A DNA stretch of 64,000 bases from contig NZ_VMSO01000005.1 of assembly GCF_008691045.1 (NCBI RefSeq), positions 62,001 through 126,000 of the forward strand. The letters are read 5' to 3'. Shown here one piece after another: positions 17,217-26,903 of this stretch; position 1 is the first letter of the stretch, and every line of letters starts with the position of its first letter. The position numbers and the translations under genes are program-made. This stretch comes from Mediterraneibacter catenae. Its GTDB lineage: Bacteria > Bacillota > Clostridia > Lachnospirales > Lachnospiraceae. The notes beneath the pieces were generated by a model. That model was not told where the DNA came from. It ran no database searches and saw only the letters and a list, made by a program, of their open reading frames with translations.

Positions 17217-18280
17217 CGCCGAATGACAGAGAAGCAAAAGTAAAAGCGCTCATCGATAAGCTCTGCCTGACACGGGAACTGAAACGTGACGAATGGGTCA
17301 CGCTCATCCGGGAGCGTACCCACGGCACCGCCGAATATCTGTTTGAGCTGGCCCGGGCTGTCCGTATCCGCTATTACGGTCACGATATCTATATCCGCGG
17401 ACTGATCGAGTTCACCAACTACTGCAGAAACGACTGCTACTACTGCGGCATCCGCAAAAGCAACGGAAACGCACAGCGATACCGCCTCTCAAAAGAGGAG
17501 GTCCTCTCCTGCTGTGAGCACGGGTATGAACTCGGATTCCGCACCTTCGTGCTCCAGGGCGGCGAAGACGGATATTTTACCGATGACCGCCTCTGCGATA
17601 TCGTTTCTTCAATACGCACCGGTTTCCCCGACTGTGCGATCACCCTCTCGGTGGGCGAGCGCTCCCCTGAGAGTTACCAGAGACTTTATGATGCCGGCGC
17701 TGACCGGTATCTGCTCCGCCACGAGACATATGACTGCGGGCATTACGGCAGACTGCATCCGCCGCAGCTCTCCGCCTCACATCGCCGCAAGTGCCTGTGG
17801 AATCTTAAGAAGACCGGCTACCAGGTGGGCACCGGGTTCATGGTAGGATCCCCATATCAGACACCGGAAAATCTTGCGGACGATATGATGTTTCTTGCAA
17901 GACTGAATCCCCAGATGGTCGGAATCGGCCCTTTTGTCCCGCACCATGACACCCCGTTTGCCGATGCGCCCGGCGGAACTGCAGAGCTGACGGTCTTCAT
18001 GCTCGGACTGATCCGGCTCCTGCTGCCCCGCGTGCTGCTCCCGGCCACCACTGCACTCGGGACCATTGATCCTGATGGAAGGGAAAAAGGCATACTTGCC
18101 GGAGCAAATGTAGTCATGCCGAATCTATCCCCCGCACAGGTCAGGAAAAAGTATCTTCTGTATGACAATAAGATCTGTACCGGAGACGAGGCGGCTGAAA
18201 GCCTGAACAATTTGAAAGAACGAATGGAAAAAATCGGATATCACATCACTGTGGACCGGGGCGATTCACTGAATATATAA
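17213..18280 (+). CDS. hydE: [FeFe]-hydrogenase H-cluster radical SAM maturase HydE
   Basis: A 355-residue radical SAM enzyme that helps build the diiron subcluster of [FeFe] hydrogenase. The CxxxCxxC motif is seen in NYCRNDCYYCGI near residue 66, followed by LQGGEDGYFTD, the SAM-binding glycine region. YLLRHETYD and the VGSPYQT segment are typical of HydE and its BioB-like fold. It starts at the ATGA overlap with the preceding regulator. hydG follows after 78 bases. hydF and hydrogenase structural genes are not in the window. Confidence 0.93.
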   Translation: MTPNDREAKVKALIDKLCLTRELKRDEWVTLIRERTHGTAEYLFELARAVRIRYYGHDIYIRGLIEFTNYCRNDCYYCGIRKSNGNAQRYRLSKEEVLSCCEHGYELGFRTFVLQGGEDGYFTDDRLCDIVSSIRTGFPDCAITLSVGERSPESYQRLYDAGADRYLLRHETYDCGHYGRLHPPQLSASHRRKCLWNLKKTGYQVGTGFMVGSPYQTPENLADDMMFLARLNPQMVGIGPFVPHHDTPFADAPGGTAELTVFMLGLIRLLLPRVLLPATTALGTIDPDGREKGILAGANVVMPNLSPAQVRKKYLLYDNKICTGDEAAESLNNLKERMEKIGYHITVDRGDSLNI

Positions 18281-18330
18281 AACAGTTCAGCCATCTGATG
18301 TCAGCGGGCGGAACTGCTGCAGACAAAATT
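18281..18330 (+). repeat. Truncated copy of the AACAGTTCAGCC-end repeat family
   Basis: It begins with AACAGTTCAGCC directly after the hydE stop codon and matches the first 25 or so bases of the full element at 36633, including ATCTGAT and TCAG. The rest has diverged or been deleted. It sits between hydE and hydG. Confidence 0.6.
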
Positions 18331-18358
18331 TAATTTACTGAAATAGGAGGAATGTATA

Positions 18359-19780
18359 ATGTATGACGTAAATTCAAAATGTGCAGATGATTTTATCAAT
18401 CACGAGGAAATCCTTGAGACACTTGCTTATGCCGATGAAAACAAAGAAAATATCGAACTCATCGACTCGATCATCGAGAAGGCAAAGAAGAGAAAAGGGC
18501 TCACTCACAGGGAAGCATCCGTACTGCTCGCCTGTCCTATTGAGGAAAAGAATCAGGAAATCTATAAGCTGGCAGAACAGATCAAGAAAGATTTCTACGG
18601 AAACAGAATCGTGATGTTTGCTCCCCTGTACCTGTCCAATTACTGCATCAACGGGTGCACCTACTGCCCGTATCATGCAAAGAACAAACACATCCCGAGA
18701 AAACAGCTTTCCCAGGAAGATATCAGAAGAGAGGTCATCGCACTCCAGGATATGGGGCACAAGCGTCTCGCCCTGGAAGCCGGTGAAGATCCGGTAAGAA
18801 ATACGATGGACTATTATCTGAAATCCATCGAGACTATCTACAGCATCAAACACAAAAACGGCGCCATCCGCCGCGTGAATATCAATATTGCGGCAACGAC
18901 TGTCGATAACTACCGCCTCCTCAAAGAAGCAGGGATCGGTACTTATATCCTTTTCCAGGAGACCTACCACAAGGAAAGCTATCTCGAACTGCACCCGACG
19001 GGTCCAAAGCACGACTACAACTATCACACAGAGGCAATGGACCGCGCCATGGAGGGCGGTATCGATGATGTAGGACTGGGAGTCCTCTTCGGCCTGGACA
19101 AATACCGCTACGAATTCGCAGGACTCCTGATGCATGCGGAACATCTGGAAGCAGCATTCGGCGTGGGACCGCACACGATCAGCGTACCGCGACTGAAACA
19201 CGCGGATGACATTAATCCCGAGGACTTTGACAACGGCATCGATGATGATACATTTGCCAAAATCGTCGCCTGCATCCGCATCGCCGTTCCTTATACGGGC
19301 ATGATCATCTCCACGCGCGAAAACCAGAAGACCAGAGAGCGCGTCCTGCATCTGGGAATCTCCCAGATCAGCGGCGGCTCCAGAACAAGCGTGGGCGGCT
19401 ACTGCGAGCCGGAACCGGAGGATGAGAAATCCGAGCAGTTCGACGTCAGCGACAACCGCACACTGGATGAAGTCGTACGCTGGCTCATGGAGATGGATTA
19501 CATCCCGAGCTTCTGCACTGCATGTTACCGCGAAGGACGTACCGGAGACAGATTCATGTCACTGTGCAAGAGCGGACAGATCCAGAACTGCTGCCATCCC
19601 AATGCACTTATGACACTCAAAGAATACCTGATGGATTACGCATCTCCGGAGACAAAGGCAATCGGAGATAAACTGATCGACAGAGAAGTCCTCAACGTGC
19701 CGAATGAAAAGGCGCGCGCTGTCGTACTGGAAAATTTAAGACTCATTGAACAGGATAACAGAAGAGATTTTCGCTTCTGA
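18359..19780 (+). CDS. hydG: [FeFe]-hydrogenase H-cluster radical SAM maturase HydG
   Basis: A 473-residue radical SAM tyrosine lyase that makes the CO and cyanide ligands for the H-cluster. The N-terminal CxxxCxxC is in NYCINGCTYCPY near residue 95, and LALEAGED and FQETYHK are family segments. The C-terminal second cluster motif is seen as CTACYREG with a later NCC, near residues 380-407, which separates HydG from the thiamine enzyme ThiH. GGAGG lies 9 bases upstream of the ATG. A strong terminator follows the stop codon. Confidence 0.95.
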   Translation: MYDVNSKCADDFINHEEILETLAYADENKENIELIDSIIEKAKKRKGLTHREASVLLACPIEEKNQEIYKLAEQIKKDFYGNRIVMFAPLYLSNYCINGCTYCPYHAKNKHIPRKQLSQEDIRREVIALQDMGHKRLALEAGEDPVRNTMDYYLKSIETIYSIKHKNGAIRRVNINIAATTVDNYRLLKEAGIGTYILFQETYHKESYLELHPTGPKHDYNYHTEAMDRAMEGGIDDVGLGVLFGLDKYRYEFAGLLMHAEHLEAAFGVGPHTISVPRLKHADDINPEDFDNGIDDDTFAKIVACIRIAVPYTGMIISTRENQKTRERVLHLGISQISGGSRTSVGGYCEPEPEDEKSEQFDVSDNRTLDEVVRWLMEMDYIPSFCTACYREGRTGDRFMSLCKSGQIQNCCHPNALMTLKEYLMDYASPETKAIGDKLIDREVLNVPNEKARAVVLENLRLIEQDNRRDFRF

Positions 19781-19790
19781 TTAACCGAAT

Positions 19791-19846
19791 ACGGTAAAGG
19801 GGACGTAGTAAAACGCGGTTTTACTACGTCCCCTTTACCGTTTTTT
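19791..19846. terminator. Bidirectional terminator between hydG and the transglutaminase operon
   Basis: Perfect 24-base arms (ACGGTAAAGGGGACG... at 19791 and its complement ending at 19840) with a 3-base loop are followed by TTTTTT on the plus strand. The symmetric position between convergent genes suggests it serves both. Confidence 0.9.
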
Positions 19847-21950
19847 ATAAACAGTATACATACCGGAACCGCCATCTCTGTCCCCGGCTCATACGTCCGA
19901 GAGCTGCTTTCCGGAAATGTATATACAATGTTCTCATTTTCACCCAGTCGTTTTTCTCATGATCCAGATGGTAAAACATGCTTTCCATTGCCCGATTGTA
20001 CATCCATTCCCATTCTTTTTCTTCAAGTTCGGGATATTCTGTATACAGTTGCTCCGCCATATCCTCAGCCAGAGGTTCTTTGATCTCCACCCCCTGAAAC
20101 TTTGCCGTTTTTAAAACAGCCGCATACATCTCTCTGATTCCCTCACCGTCTTTTTTCTTCCGGAACCGCTGCTCGCGCCGCGCGCTCCTGAGTGCGGCCT
20201 GCCCGAAGAAAAGTGCGGCGCACAGAAAGACTGTCAGGCATACCGGGAGCAGGACGGGCAGGATTTCATACACTACTTTTTCTCTGATCGTCTCTTCATA
20301 TTCAGAACTTGCTGCCGGAGGCGCTCCGGATGTATCTGCCGGTGCAGGAGGTGTATGCTCCATATCCAGCCATTCCCTTGTCTGCTCATCATACACCTGG
20401 CACCATGCATGTCCCATATTTCCCGTGATCTGAGCCACATACCCTCCTGTTTCGTCTTCATGGAAAGCAGAAGCAGGTATGGCATACCCTTCCGCATATC
20501 TCGCAGTATATCCACAGTAACGATATATCAGTGTAGCCGCTGTAGCGAAATGGACACAGAACCCTTTATGATTCTCAAACAAAAAATACTCCACAAAGTC
20601 CTCGCCCGCCGGCGTCGCTCCGGGGGCTGTATCATACACGGCACGACTTGTCAGTTCCCGGCTGATTCCCTGCCGCACCTCCTCAAAAGAACCGTCTGCC
20701 CAGCTTCCGCACAATGCCGCCAGTGTTTCTTCAAGTTCCGCCGGATACTCCCTGCATTCCTCATCCGACGGCCGGGTATCTGTCATGTTCCAGGAATTAT
20801 CAGAATAGACACCCCCCAGATTTTCTGCAACGTATACTGTACTTTCCGGCCTCCTGTCCATTCTTATTTCAGGCATTTCAGCCGTGGAAGGTTCAAAACG
20901 GGCAATACTTCCCAGATTAACTGTATCGCTCTCCGCATGATAAGACGGACTGTCGAATACGCTCCCTGCTGTGATATCCTCCTGTATCGCCTCCTCTGCA
21001 GCTATATCATCCTGCCGGAACTCGTCCTGAATGTTTTCATCCTGCTGCATCCCCTCCAAAGTCTCGTCATCTGCCAAATCCGTATTTTCTTCTTCCGCTG
21101 CTTCTTCCGTCCGGTCTTCCCCTGTCACAGCTGTCATCAGATCCTCTATTCCTCCGACTACTTCCGATGTAATCGTTCCTCGCATCCGGAAATAGAAGCT
21201 GTCCTCCGCTTCCCTTCCCGCATCCAGACCTTTTCCTGCCTGAAAGGACAGAATAGCCAGCACTGAACACATTGCCATCGTCAGCAGGGCATGTCTCCAC
21301 ATGAACAGCCCTCTGCCTGTCCTTCCTGCCCCGGAAACCGAAGAAGCATAGTATGCAGCCGCTCCCATGATCAGCAGCCAGGACGGCAGCACGGTCTGAA
21401 ACCATCCCGCGCAGGCCGCAGTGATGAAAGGTGCACAGATCACAAGCCCTGCCGCTGCCTTTCCTCTCCCTGTCCGCTGTACACACAGCAGCAATTCCAG
21501 GACAGGCACACTGATCAGTACCGACGCATAGCTGTAGGCTGCCTGCCCTGCAGGCTGTGCCGAAAACAGTGTCTCATAATTCTGCCCGATCCACTCATAG
21601 AGGTTAATAGCCAGATCTCTGCCATACCAGAGAAGAATTGCTGCAACAGCCAGCCCTGCCCCCACTGCCCTCGCACCGAATCTCCGGTTAACTGTACCCA
21701 GCAGGAGAACTGCAGCCACAGTCCCACCATACAGCCATCCAGTGTGAAGCGGCAGCCGGAATACCGACAGAAATGCATTCCACCACGCAATCATAAGAAA
21801 ACACATGGCTGCTGCCTGAAGGAGAAAAATTGAAAGACTTCCCCTGTTTCTTTTCCTCTCCTCCGGCCCCGCCCGATATATTTTTATACCTGAACTCCTG
21901 TTTCTCATTTTCGCCGCTCTCCGTTTCTCTTTGCGCATTGACACTGTCAT
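19845..21950 (-). CDS. Membrane protein with transglutaminase-like domain
   Basis: A 701-residue protein with about six N-terminal hydrophobic segments (about 40-260) and an acidic, Glu/Asp-rich extracellular stretch (about 275-345). The transglutaminase-like domain carries the catalytic Cys in HKGFCVHFATAA, a His in GNMGHAWCQVY and an Asp in EWLDMEHTPP. One more helix and a cytoplasmic tail follow. Together with the DUF58 and MoxR genes upstream it forms the common three-gene transglutaminase operon of unknown physiological role. The start overlaps the DUF58 stop by 4 bases, so translation is coupled, as no strong ribosome site is seen. Confidence 0.88.
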   Translation of the reverse strand: MTVSMRKEKRRAAKMRNRSSGIKIYRAGPEERKRNRGSLSIFLLQAAAMCFLMIAWWNAFLSVFRLPLHTGWLYGGTVAAVLLLGTVNRRFGARAVGAGLAVAAILLWYGRDLAINLYEWIGQNYETLFSAQPAGQAAYSYASVLISVPVLELLLCVQRTGRGKAAAGLVICAPFITAACAGWFQTVLPSWLLIMGAAAYYASSVSGAGRTGRGLFMWRHALLTMAMCSVLAILSFQAGKGLDAGREAEDSFYFRMRGTITSEVVGGIEDLMTAVTGEDRTEEAAEEENTDLADDETLEGMQQDENIQDEFRQDDIAAEEAIQEDITAGSVFDSPSYHAESDTVNLGSIARFEPSTAEMPEIRMDRRPESTVYVAENLGGVYSDNSWNMTDTRPSDEECREYPAELEETLAALCGSWADGSFEEVRQGISRELTSRAVYDTAPGATPAGEDFVEYFLFENHKGFCVHFATAATLIYRYCGYTARYAEGYAIPASAFHEDETGGYVAQITGNMGHAWCQVYDEQTREWLDMEHTPPAPADTSGAPPAASSEYEETIREKVVYEILPVLLPVCLTVFLCAALFFGQAALRSARREQRFRKKKDGEGIREMYAAVLKTAKFQGVEIKEPLAEDMAEQLYTEYPELEEKEWEWMYNRAMESMFYHLDHEKNDWVKMRTLYIHFRKAALGRMSRGQRWRFRYVYCL

Positions 21951-23002
21951 AATCTCAGGAACTCAAAGCCTTCCCCATTATTTTTCATGTTTCCGTATCT
22001 GTCTATAGTAACAACACTGGAAAATTCCTGACCCCGAAATGCGTCATCGTAACACACCTGTGCTTTTTCTGCATCCCGGTACGGCTGTATCTCCATAAGA
22101 TTCCATATCATATCGCACGCACTCTCCTCGTCAGAGATACGCCATCTGACCAGTCTCTCGTTTTTTTCTTCATACCATGCCGCCATATGGATACATTTTT
22201 CGGAAACCAGAGTAATCGTAAGAGAAGCAACCGTCTCCAGCATCTTTGAAAATCCTGCTACCGACCGATCTCCTGACCGGTAATCAATGTAGATCAGTAC
22301 TACACACCCCAGAGGGAAGCTCCGTTCTTTTACCATAAGCTGCTCTTCTCTTGCACTTAATTTCCAATGAATGTCCTTCAGAGAGTCCTTCTCTCGATAT
22401 TCTCTGACCTGATAGATCTCCGACGGATCATCTCCCCGTCTCTCCTGGGAAAACTCCTGCGCGTCCGCCTGAAACTCTCTCGTCCTGCGCGTGATTTCCA
22501 GAGGCATAAGTTCAAATTGGGGCATCACTTTGATTCCGGCAGTTTTCTTCCACCTTACTTTTCTGTAAAATATACCGAGGAAATCATATATTCTTATGCT
22601 GTCAAGACAAATTTCCATAACGCCGCAATACTCTGTGTCAAATGTTAGCCAGACCGTTTCCTCTCCTTTTGGAATGAGTACGCCACGGAAGCGCTTTTTC
22701 CCGCATTTTCTGCCGCTGCTGTTTCTGACCGCCACCTGAAACTCATAGCGCAGACTCAGCCTGCCTGATTTGTTTTTTACAGATATTCCAGCCTTGATTT
22801 TCTTCCCCTTTTCCCCCAGCGGCGGAACTCTCTCAAGATCAGGGACAACTTTTTTCCCCGCTGCTATGAGATATACGCCGGAGGCTGCCGGATAAACGGC
22901 ACAAAACACCAGTATACCGGACAGTACCGGAGCATCATACATAAAAAACAGGTACGCGGTGACAAGCAGCACCGCCAGATATCCTGCTGTTCTTCTGACC
23001 AT
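21947..23002 (-). CDS. DUF58 domain-containing protein
   Basis: A 351-residue protein with two N-terminal membrane segments (about 8-50). A DUF58 core follows, marked by DPSEIYQVREYREKDSLKDIHWKLSAR split over residues 190-218, which is the family hallmark. A von Willebrand A-like region follows, with IYIDYRSGDRS. It is encoded 4 bases after the MoxR gene and overlaps the transglutaminase gene. DUF58 proteins are thought to act as partners or adaptors of MoxR ATPases. The exact role is unknown. Confidence 0.88.
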   Translation of the reverse strand: MVRRTAGYLAVLLVTAYLFFMYDAPVLSGILVFCAVYPAASGVYLIAAGKKVVPDLERVPPLGEKGKKIKAGISVKNKSGRLSLRYEFQVAVRNSSGRKCGKKRFRGVLIPKGEETVWLTFDTEYCGVMEICLDSIRIYDFLGIFYRKVRWKKTAGIKVMPQFELMPLEITRRTREFQADAQEFSQERRGDDPSEIYQVREYREKDSLKDIHWKLSAREEQLMVKERSFPLGCVVLIYIDYRSGDRSVAGFSKMLETVASLTITLVSEKCIHMAAWYEEKNERLVRWRISDEESACDMIWNLMEIQPYRDAEKAQVCYDDAFRGQEFSSVVTIDRYGNMKNNGEGFEFLRL

Positions 23003-23006
23003 TTCA

Positions 23007-23957
23007 CTACCGCCTTGTCTTTAATGCCGGCTTTTCCGTACTTTCAAGAATCTGCCGGACTACTTCTTCAACTTTCACATGCCCTACCTTAGCTTTCATA
23101 TTCAGAATGATCCTGTGGGCTGCAACACATGGAAATACTTCTTCTACATCAGACGGGACTACATACTCGCGTCCTTTCAGACAGGCACAGGCTTTCGCCA
23201 TCGCAGTCAGCGCAACTGTCCCTCTCGGACTTAAGCCTAATTCTGTCCATGTGTTTTCCCTGGATGCTCTGGCCAGCTCTGCAATGTACCGGCAGATTCT
23301 GTCATGCATATAAATTTCTCTCGCTTCGCGTATCATTTCCTGCAAAGCCGCCGCGTCAAGAACCGGATAGATTCCTGCAGTCCGGTCCTCATCCTGACTC
23401 CTGCGCAGGATCTCCATCTCTTCCTCCACAGTAGGATATCCCATACTGACACAGATCATAAAACGATCAAGCTGGGACTCCGGCAGAAGCTGGGTGCCTG
23501 CTGATCCCGCAGGATTCTCGGTGGCGATCACGATAAATGGCTCCCCTGTCCGGCGGGTCACTCCATCTACCGTAACCTGCCGCTCCTCCATTACTTCCAG
23601 CAGGGCAGACTGGGTCTTCGGAGACGTTCTGTTGATCTCGTCAGCCAGCAGAAGATTGCACATGACCGCTCCCGGCTGATATACAAATTGTCCCGTTTCC
23701 TTCTGATAAACGGTAAACCCCGTCAAATCCGACGGGAGCACATCCGGAGTAAACTGCACACGCCGGGCCTCGAGTCCCATAGCCTTTGAGAATGCAAGCG
23801 CCATTGTTGTCTTACCTGTCCCCGGAATATCCTCTATCAATATATGTCCTCCTGCAAGAATCGCTGTCATGATCTTTGTAAGTATGTCCCGCTTTCCCAC
23901 GACTGCTTTTTCTACTTCATTTATCACAAGCTGCGCAGTGTGTAACCTGTCTGCCAT
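23007..23957 (-). CDS. MoxR-family AAA+ ATPase
   Basis: A 316-residue ATPase. The Walker A motif is IEDIPGTGKTT, Walker B is LLLADEINRTSP, and the sensor segment is VIATENPAGSAGT. C-terminal ALTAMAKACA follows. The MoxR subtype is shown by the length and by the linked DUF58 and transglutaminase genes. MoxR proteins are thought to help assemble or activate complexes. The start is at MADRLHTAQL with GGGAGG seven bases upstream. A longer frame upstream lacks support. Confidence 0.92.
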   Translation of the reverse strand: MADRLHTAQLVINEVEKAVVGKRDILTKIMTAILAGGHILIEDIPGTGKTTMALAFSKAMGLEARRVQFTPDVLPSDLTGFTVYQKETGQFVYQPGAVMCNLLLADEINRTSPKTQSALLEVMEERQVTVDGVTRRTGEPFIVIATENPAGSAGTQLLPESQLDRFMICVSMGYPTVEEEMEILRRSQDEDRTAGIYPVLDAAALQEMIREAREIYMHDRICRYIAELARASRENTWTELGLSPRGTVALTAMAKACACLKGREYVVPSDVEEVFPCVAAHRIILNMKAKVGHVKVEEVVRQILESTEKPALKTRR

Positions 23958-23970
23958 ATTGACCTCCCCC

Positions 23971-24651
23971 TTATTTGCTCGGCGGCAGGAATTTAAGTAT
24001 CTGCTCTGCAACGCCTGACAGCGGCATTGTCTGAAGCCATACCCGCCCCGGCCCGGTAATCACTGTATTGAATATTCCCTCACCGCCAAAGACCATATTT
24101 TTCAGACCCGGAACACTTTTAATTTCCATACTGCAGGTAACATCCATCGCCGCAAGATATCCTGTATCGACTACAATCTGCTGGCCGGGCTGAAGATTAT
24201 ATTCCACTACATGACCGTCGAATTCAAGAAACGCCATGCCATGACCGGAAAGCCTCTGCATAATGAATCCTTCACCGCCAAAGAATCCGGCACCCAGCTT
24301 CTTCTGGAAAAACACGGACAGTTCCACGCTCTCCTCTGCCGCAAGAAATCCCGTCTTCTGAACGATAACCTCATTTCCCGGCCTGATCTCCCACGGTCTG
24401 ATCTGTCCGGGGAAACTGGATGCAAACGCGATCATTCCATTGCCTCCCATCGCTGTGTATCTGTTCTGAAAGATTGCCTCTCCGGCAAACATTCTGCCAA
24501 GAGCCTTCCCGATCCCGCCGTTGGACGTCGTCTCCATCTTCATATTCGGCGACATCCAGCTCATGGAGCCGCGCTCGGTTATCATAGATTCCCCGCTTTC
24601 CAGATAACAGATTACCACTGGGAGTTCATTGCCTCTAACTTCATACTTCAT
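23971..24651 (-). CDS. AIM24/TIGR00266-family protein
   Basis: A 226-residue beta-rich protein. Segments typical of the TIGR00266/AIM24 family are seen: MITERGSMSWMSP near the N-terminus, GGNGMIAFASSFPG in the middle, FFGGEGFIMQRLSG, and GEGIFNTVITGPGRVWLQTMP near the C-terminus. It is probably a cytosolic trimeric scaffold, but the function is unknown. The start at MKYEVRGN is supported by AAGGAG 7 bases upstream. It is the first gene of the MoxR/DUF58/transglutaminase operon, 13 bases ahead of the MoxR start. Confidence 0.88.
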   Translation of the reverse strand: MKYEVRGNELPVVICYLESGESMITERGSMSWMSPNMKMETTSNGGIGKALGRMFAGEAIFQNRYTAMGGNGMIAFASSFPGQIRPWEIRPGNEVIVQKTGFLAAEESVELSVFFQKKLGAGFFGGEGFIMQRLSGHGMAFLEFDGHVVEYNLQPGQQIVVDTGYLAAMDVTCSMEIKSVPGLKNMVFGGEGIFNTVITGPGRVWLQTMPLSGVAEQILKFLPPSK

Positions 24652-24719
24652 ATTTTTTCTCCTTTTTTCACTCCATTTATTCGTTACTGACATAATATCA
24701 TAAAATCCCGTCGGAGTAA

Positions 24720-26903
24720 CTACTCCGGCGGGATTTCCAGTTTGGGCAGTGTGATATCTGCTTTAAATAGATCTGCCTCCGTAGAAATTTTCAGTGTACC
24801 GTGCTGCAGTTCCACAAAACTCTTGGCGATCGCCAGACCAAGACCGGAACCTTCGGTATTTCTCGAAGTATCTCCTCGTACGAAACGATCAGTGATCTCC
24901 TCGGTGTCGAAGTTCAGCTCTGTTGCCGAGACATTCTTCATAGAAATATGCACGTCATTCTCCTGCTCCGTCATCTCGATGTAGACTCGCGTATGGGGCA
25001 TCGCATATTTTGTAATATTCACGATGAGATTCTCAAAGATCCGGTATGTCTTCTGGCTGTCCAGCCACATGACAAGCTTGTGCTCCGGCAGTTTCCATCG
25101 AATTTCAAGATTAGCGCCTTTTATCTTACTGTCATTTTCAAGCCCCACCTGCTTGAGAAGATCCACAATATCCACTTTCATAAAATGCATTGTGACACTC
25201 TTGCTTGCCGCCTTGCTGATTTCGAAAAGGTCTTCAATGAGGACTTTCAGACGCAGCGACTTGCGCTCCAGCACATCGATGTATTCTTTTCGTTTTTCTT
25301 CGTCCTTTTCATTTTTCAGAAGGTCCGTATATGTGATGATCGCCGTCAGAGGCGTCCGCAGGTCATGAGAAACATTTGTAACCAGTTCAGTCTTCATTCG
25401 CTCATTTTTTACTTCTTCATCTACTGCTTTCTTAAAGCCTTTCTGAATCTTCTTCAGCTCCTCCTGGATCGGGTTGAACACTCCGATATCCCCCTCGATC
25501 GGTACGTCCAGATGGCCTTCCGCAAGCTGGTTTGTTGACTTTAAGAGCAGCTTATACTTTTCCTGCAGATCCTTTACATACTTTCTGAGGAAGAAGAACA
25601 GGAGCACTGAATATATGATAAGTGCAAGTGTTCCGTAATACCAGAAGAAACATACGATCGCCAGAATGATATAGTTGATGATCACGATCTTAAGGATCGT
25701 CCGGTTCGTCTTCTCCCGGAAATCAATATGCTGCAGTGCGTCATACTGTTTCGCAAGAAAACCCTTGATTCTTTTTATCAGACCGCCTGCCTTTCTCACC
25801 ATCTCCTCATCGCTCTCTGTTCCCTGACCGCGATAGTGCCGGATCAGCTTCATCGTCAATGTCCTCTCACGCCAGTATGCTCCCTTCATGCGGAACATAG
25901 CACGCAGAGATGTCACGCTCCAGAATATCAGGCCAAAGATAAAGAACCACATAACAAAATTCAATGCCGTTGCAAGGATTTCCATTCCGTGCCCCATACC
26001 TGGAAGCAGCGTCCCCTCTATCGTCAGATCCACAATCCGTACCGGAAGTTCATCCAGATAAACCATATATATAAAGAGCCATACTAGTATCGGCACTTCA
26101 AAGGGAACATCAAATATCTTCATATCACTGATATCCAGTTTTCTTCTGACCGGAAGAAGCAGCGCCACAAGGAACACGACAAAGCACAGAGTCCGGAGTG
26201 TCTCTCCATAATATGATGTATCCGCCACACTATTAAGCTGTACCTCATACTCTCCATATTCCAGGGAATAGGCTTCAGTAAATTCCTCCAGATTTTCCTG
26301 ATCCATTCCATAAATCACAGAAATACTCTCCGGAACCGCAATACTTGAAATTTCCTCATTGTATTCCACTTCCTGGGCGGATGACAGATACGTGGATTCC
26401 AGATTATATTCTTCCTCGGGACTCATTGCAGTTCCATCAATCTGAACAGAAGAAAGTTCCCCGCTATCAGAAAAAGTATAATGAGCCCGGAATGCATAAC
26501 CGGAAGCAGCCTCACCATTTGAATCCAGCCGCTCAACTGTTTCTTCATCTATATTGTCAAGAAGCTGTTGCCCTTCTTCATCAAACACACCGTAATCCAA
26601 ATATTTTTTCGTCAAATCGAAATCTCTCTGTCCATATTCATCCAGCACTTCAGCCGGATCAGTCTCCCCGGAATACTCATTATAAAGAAGGAAATTGCCT
26701 TCTGCCAGATCATAGCTGATAGATAAGAGCGCATTCTCATATAATGCCGACTGCGTGTTCTCCTCAGTAGTCTCGGTATTTGCACTGTCTATAGCGTACT
26801 TCATATTGCCGTACTGCGACATCATGATCATGGAACAGATACTTAAAAATATAACGACTACGATAATCCCTGTCTTACGGCTGTTTTTCGATTTTGTATC
26901 CAA
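24720..26903 (-). CDS. Sensor histidine kinase with multi-helix sensor region
   Basis: A 727-residue membrane kinase. The first helix (about 12-30) precedes a long acidic extracellular part (about 31-230). A block of helices lies at about 233-345 and 405-440, then a HAMP-like linker. HisKA follows with the phospho-His in TNVSHDLRTPLTA near residue 510. The ATPase domain has an N box FENLIVNITKYA and a G box GSGLGLAIAKS near residue 695. It starts with TTG, overlapping the response regulator gene by 29 bases; AAGGTGG lies 9 bases upstream. It pairs with the OmpR-type regulator. The signal is unknown. Confidence 0.88.
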   Translation of the reverse strand: MDTKSKNSRKTGIIVVVIFLSICSMIMMSQYGNMKYAIDSANTETTEENTQSALYENALLSISYDLAEGNFLLYNEYSGETDPAEVLDEYGQRDFDLTKKYLDYGVFDEEGQQLLDNIDEETVERLDSNGEAASGYAFRAHYTFSDSGELSSVQIDGTAMSPEEEYNLESTYLSSAQEVEYNEEISSIAVPESISVIYGMDQENLEEFTEAYSLEYGEYEVQLNSVADTSYYGETLRTLCFVVFLVALLLPVRRKLDISDMKIFDVPFEVPILVWLFIYMVYLDELPVRIVDLTIEGTLLPGMGHGMEILATALNFVMWFFIFGLIFWSVTSLRAMFRMKGAYWRERTLTMKLIRHYRGQGTESDEEMVRKAGGLIKRIKGFLAKQYDALQHIDFREKTNRTILKIVIINYIILAIVCFFWYYGTLALIIYSVLLFFFLRKYVKDLQEKYKLLLKSTNQLAEGHLDVPIEGDIGVFNPIQEELKKIQKGFKKAVDEEVKNERMKTELVTNVSHDLRTPLTAIITYTDLLKNEKDEEKRKEYIDVLERKSLRLKVLIEDLFEISKAASKSVTMHFMKVDIVDLLKQVGLENDSKIKGANLEIRWKLPEHKLVMWLDSQKTYRIFENLIVNITKYAMPHTRVYIEMTEQENDVHISMKNVSATELNFDTEEITDRFVRGDTSRNTEGSGLGLAIAKSFVELQHGTLKISTEADLFKADITLPKLEIPPE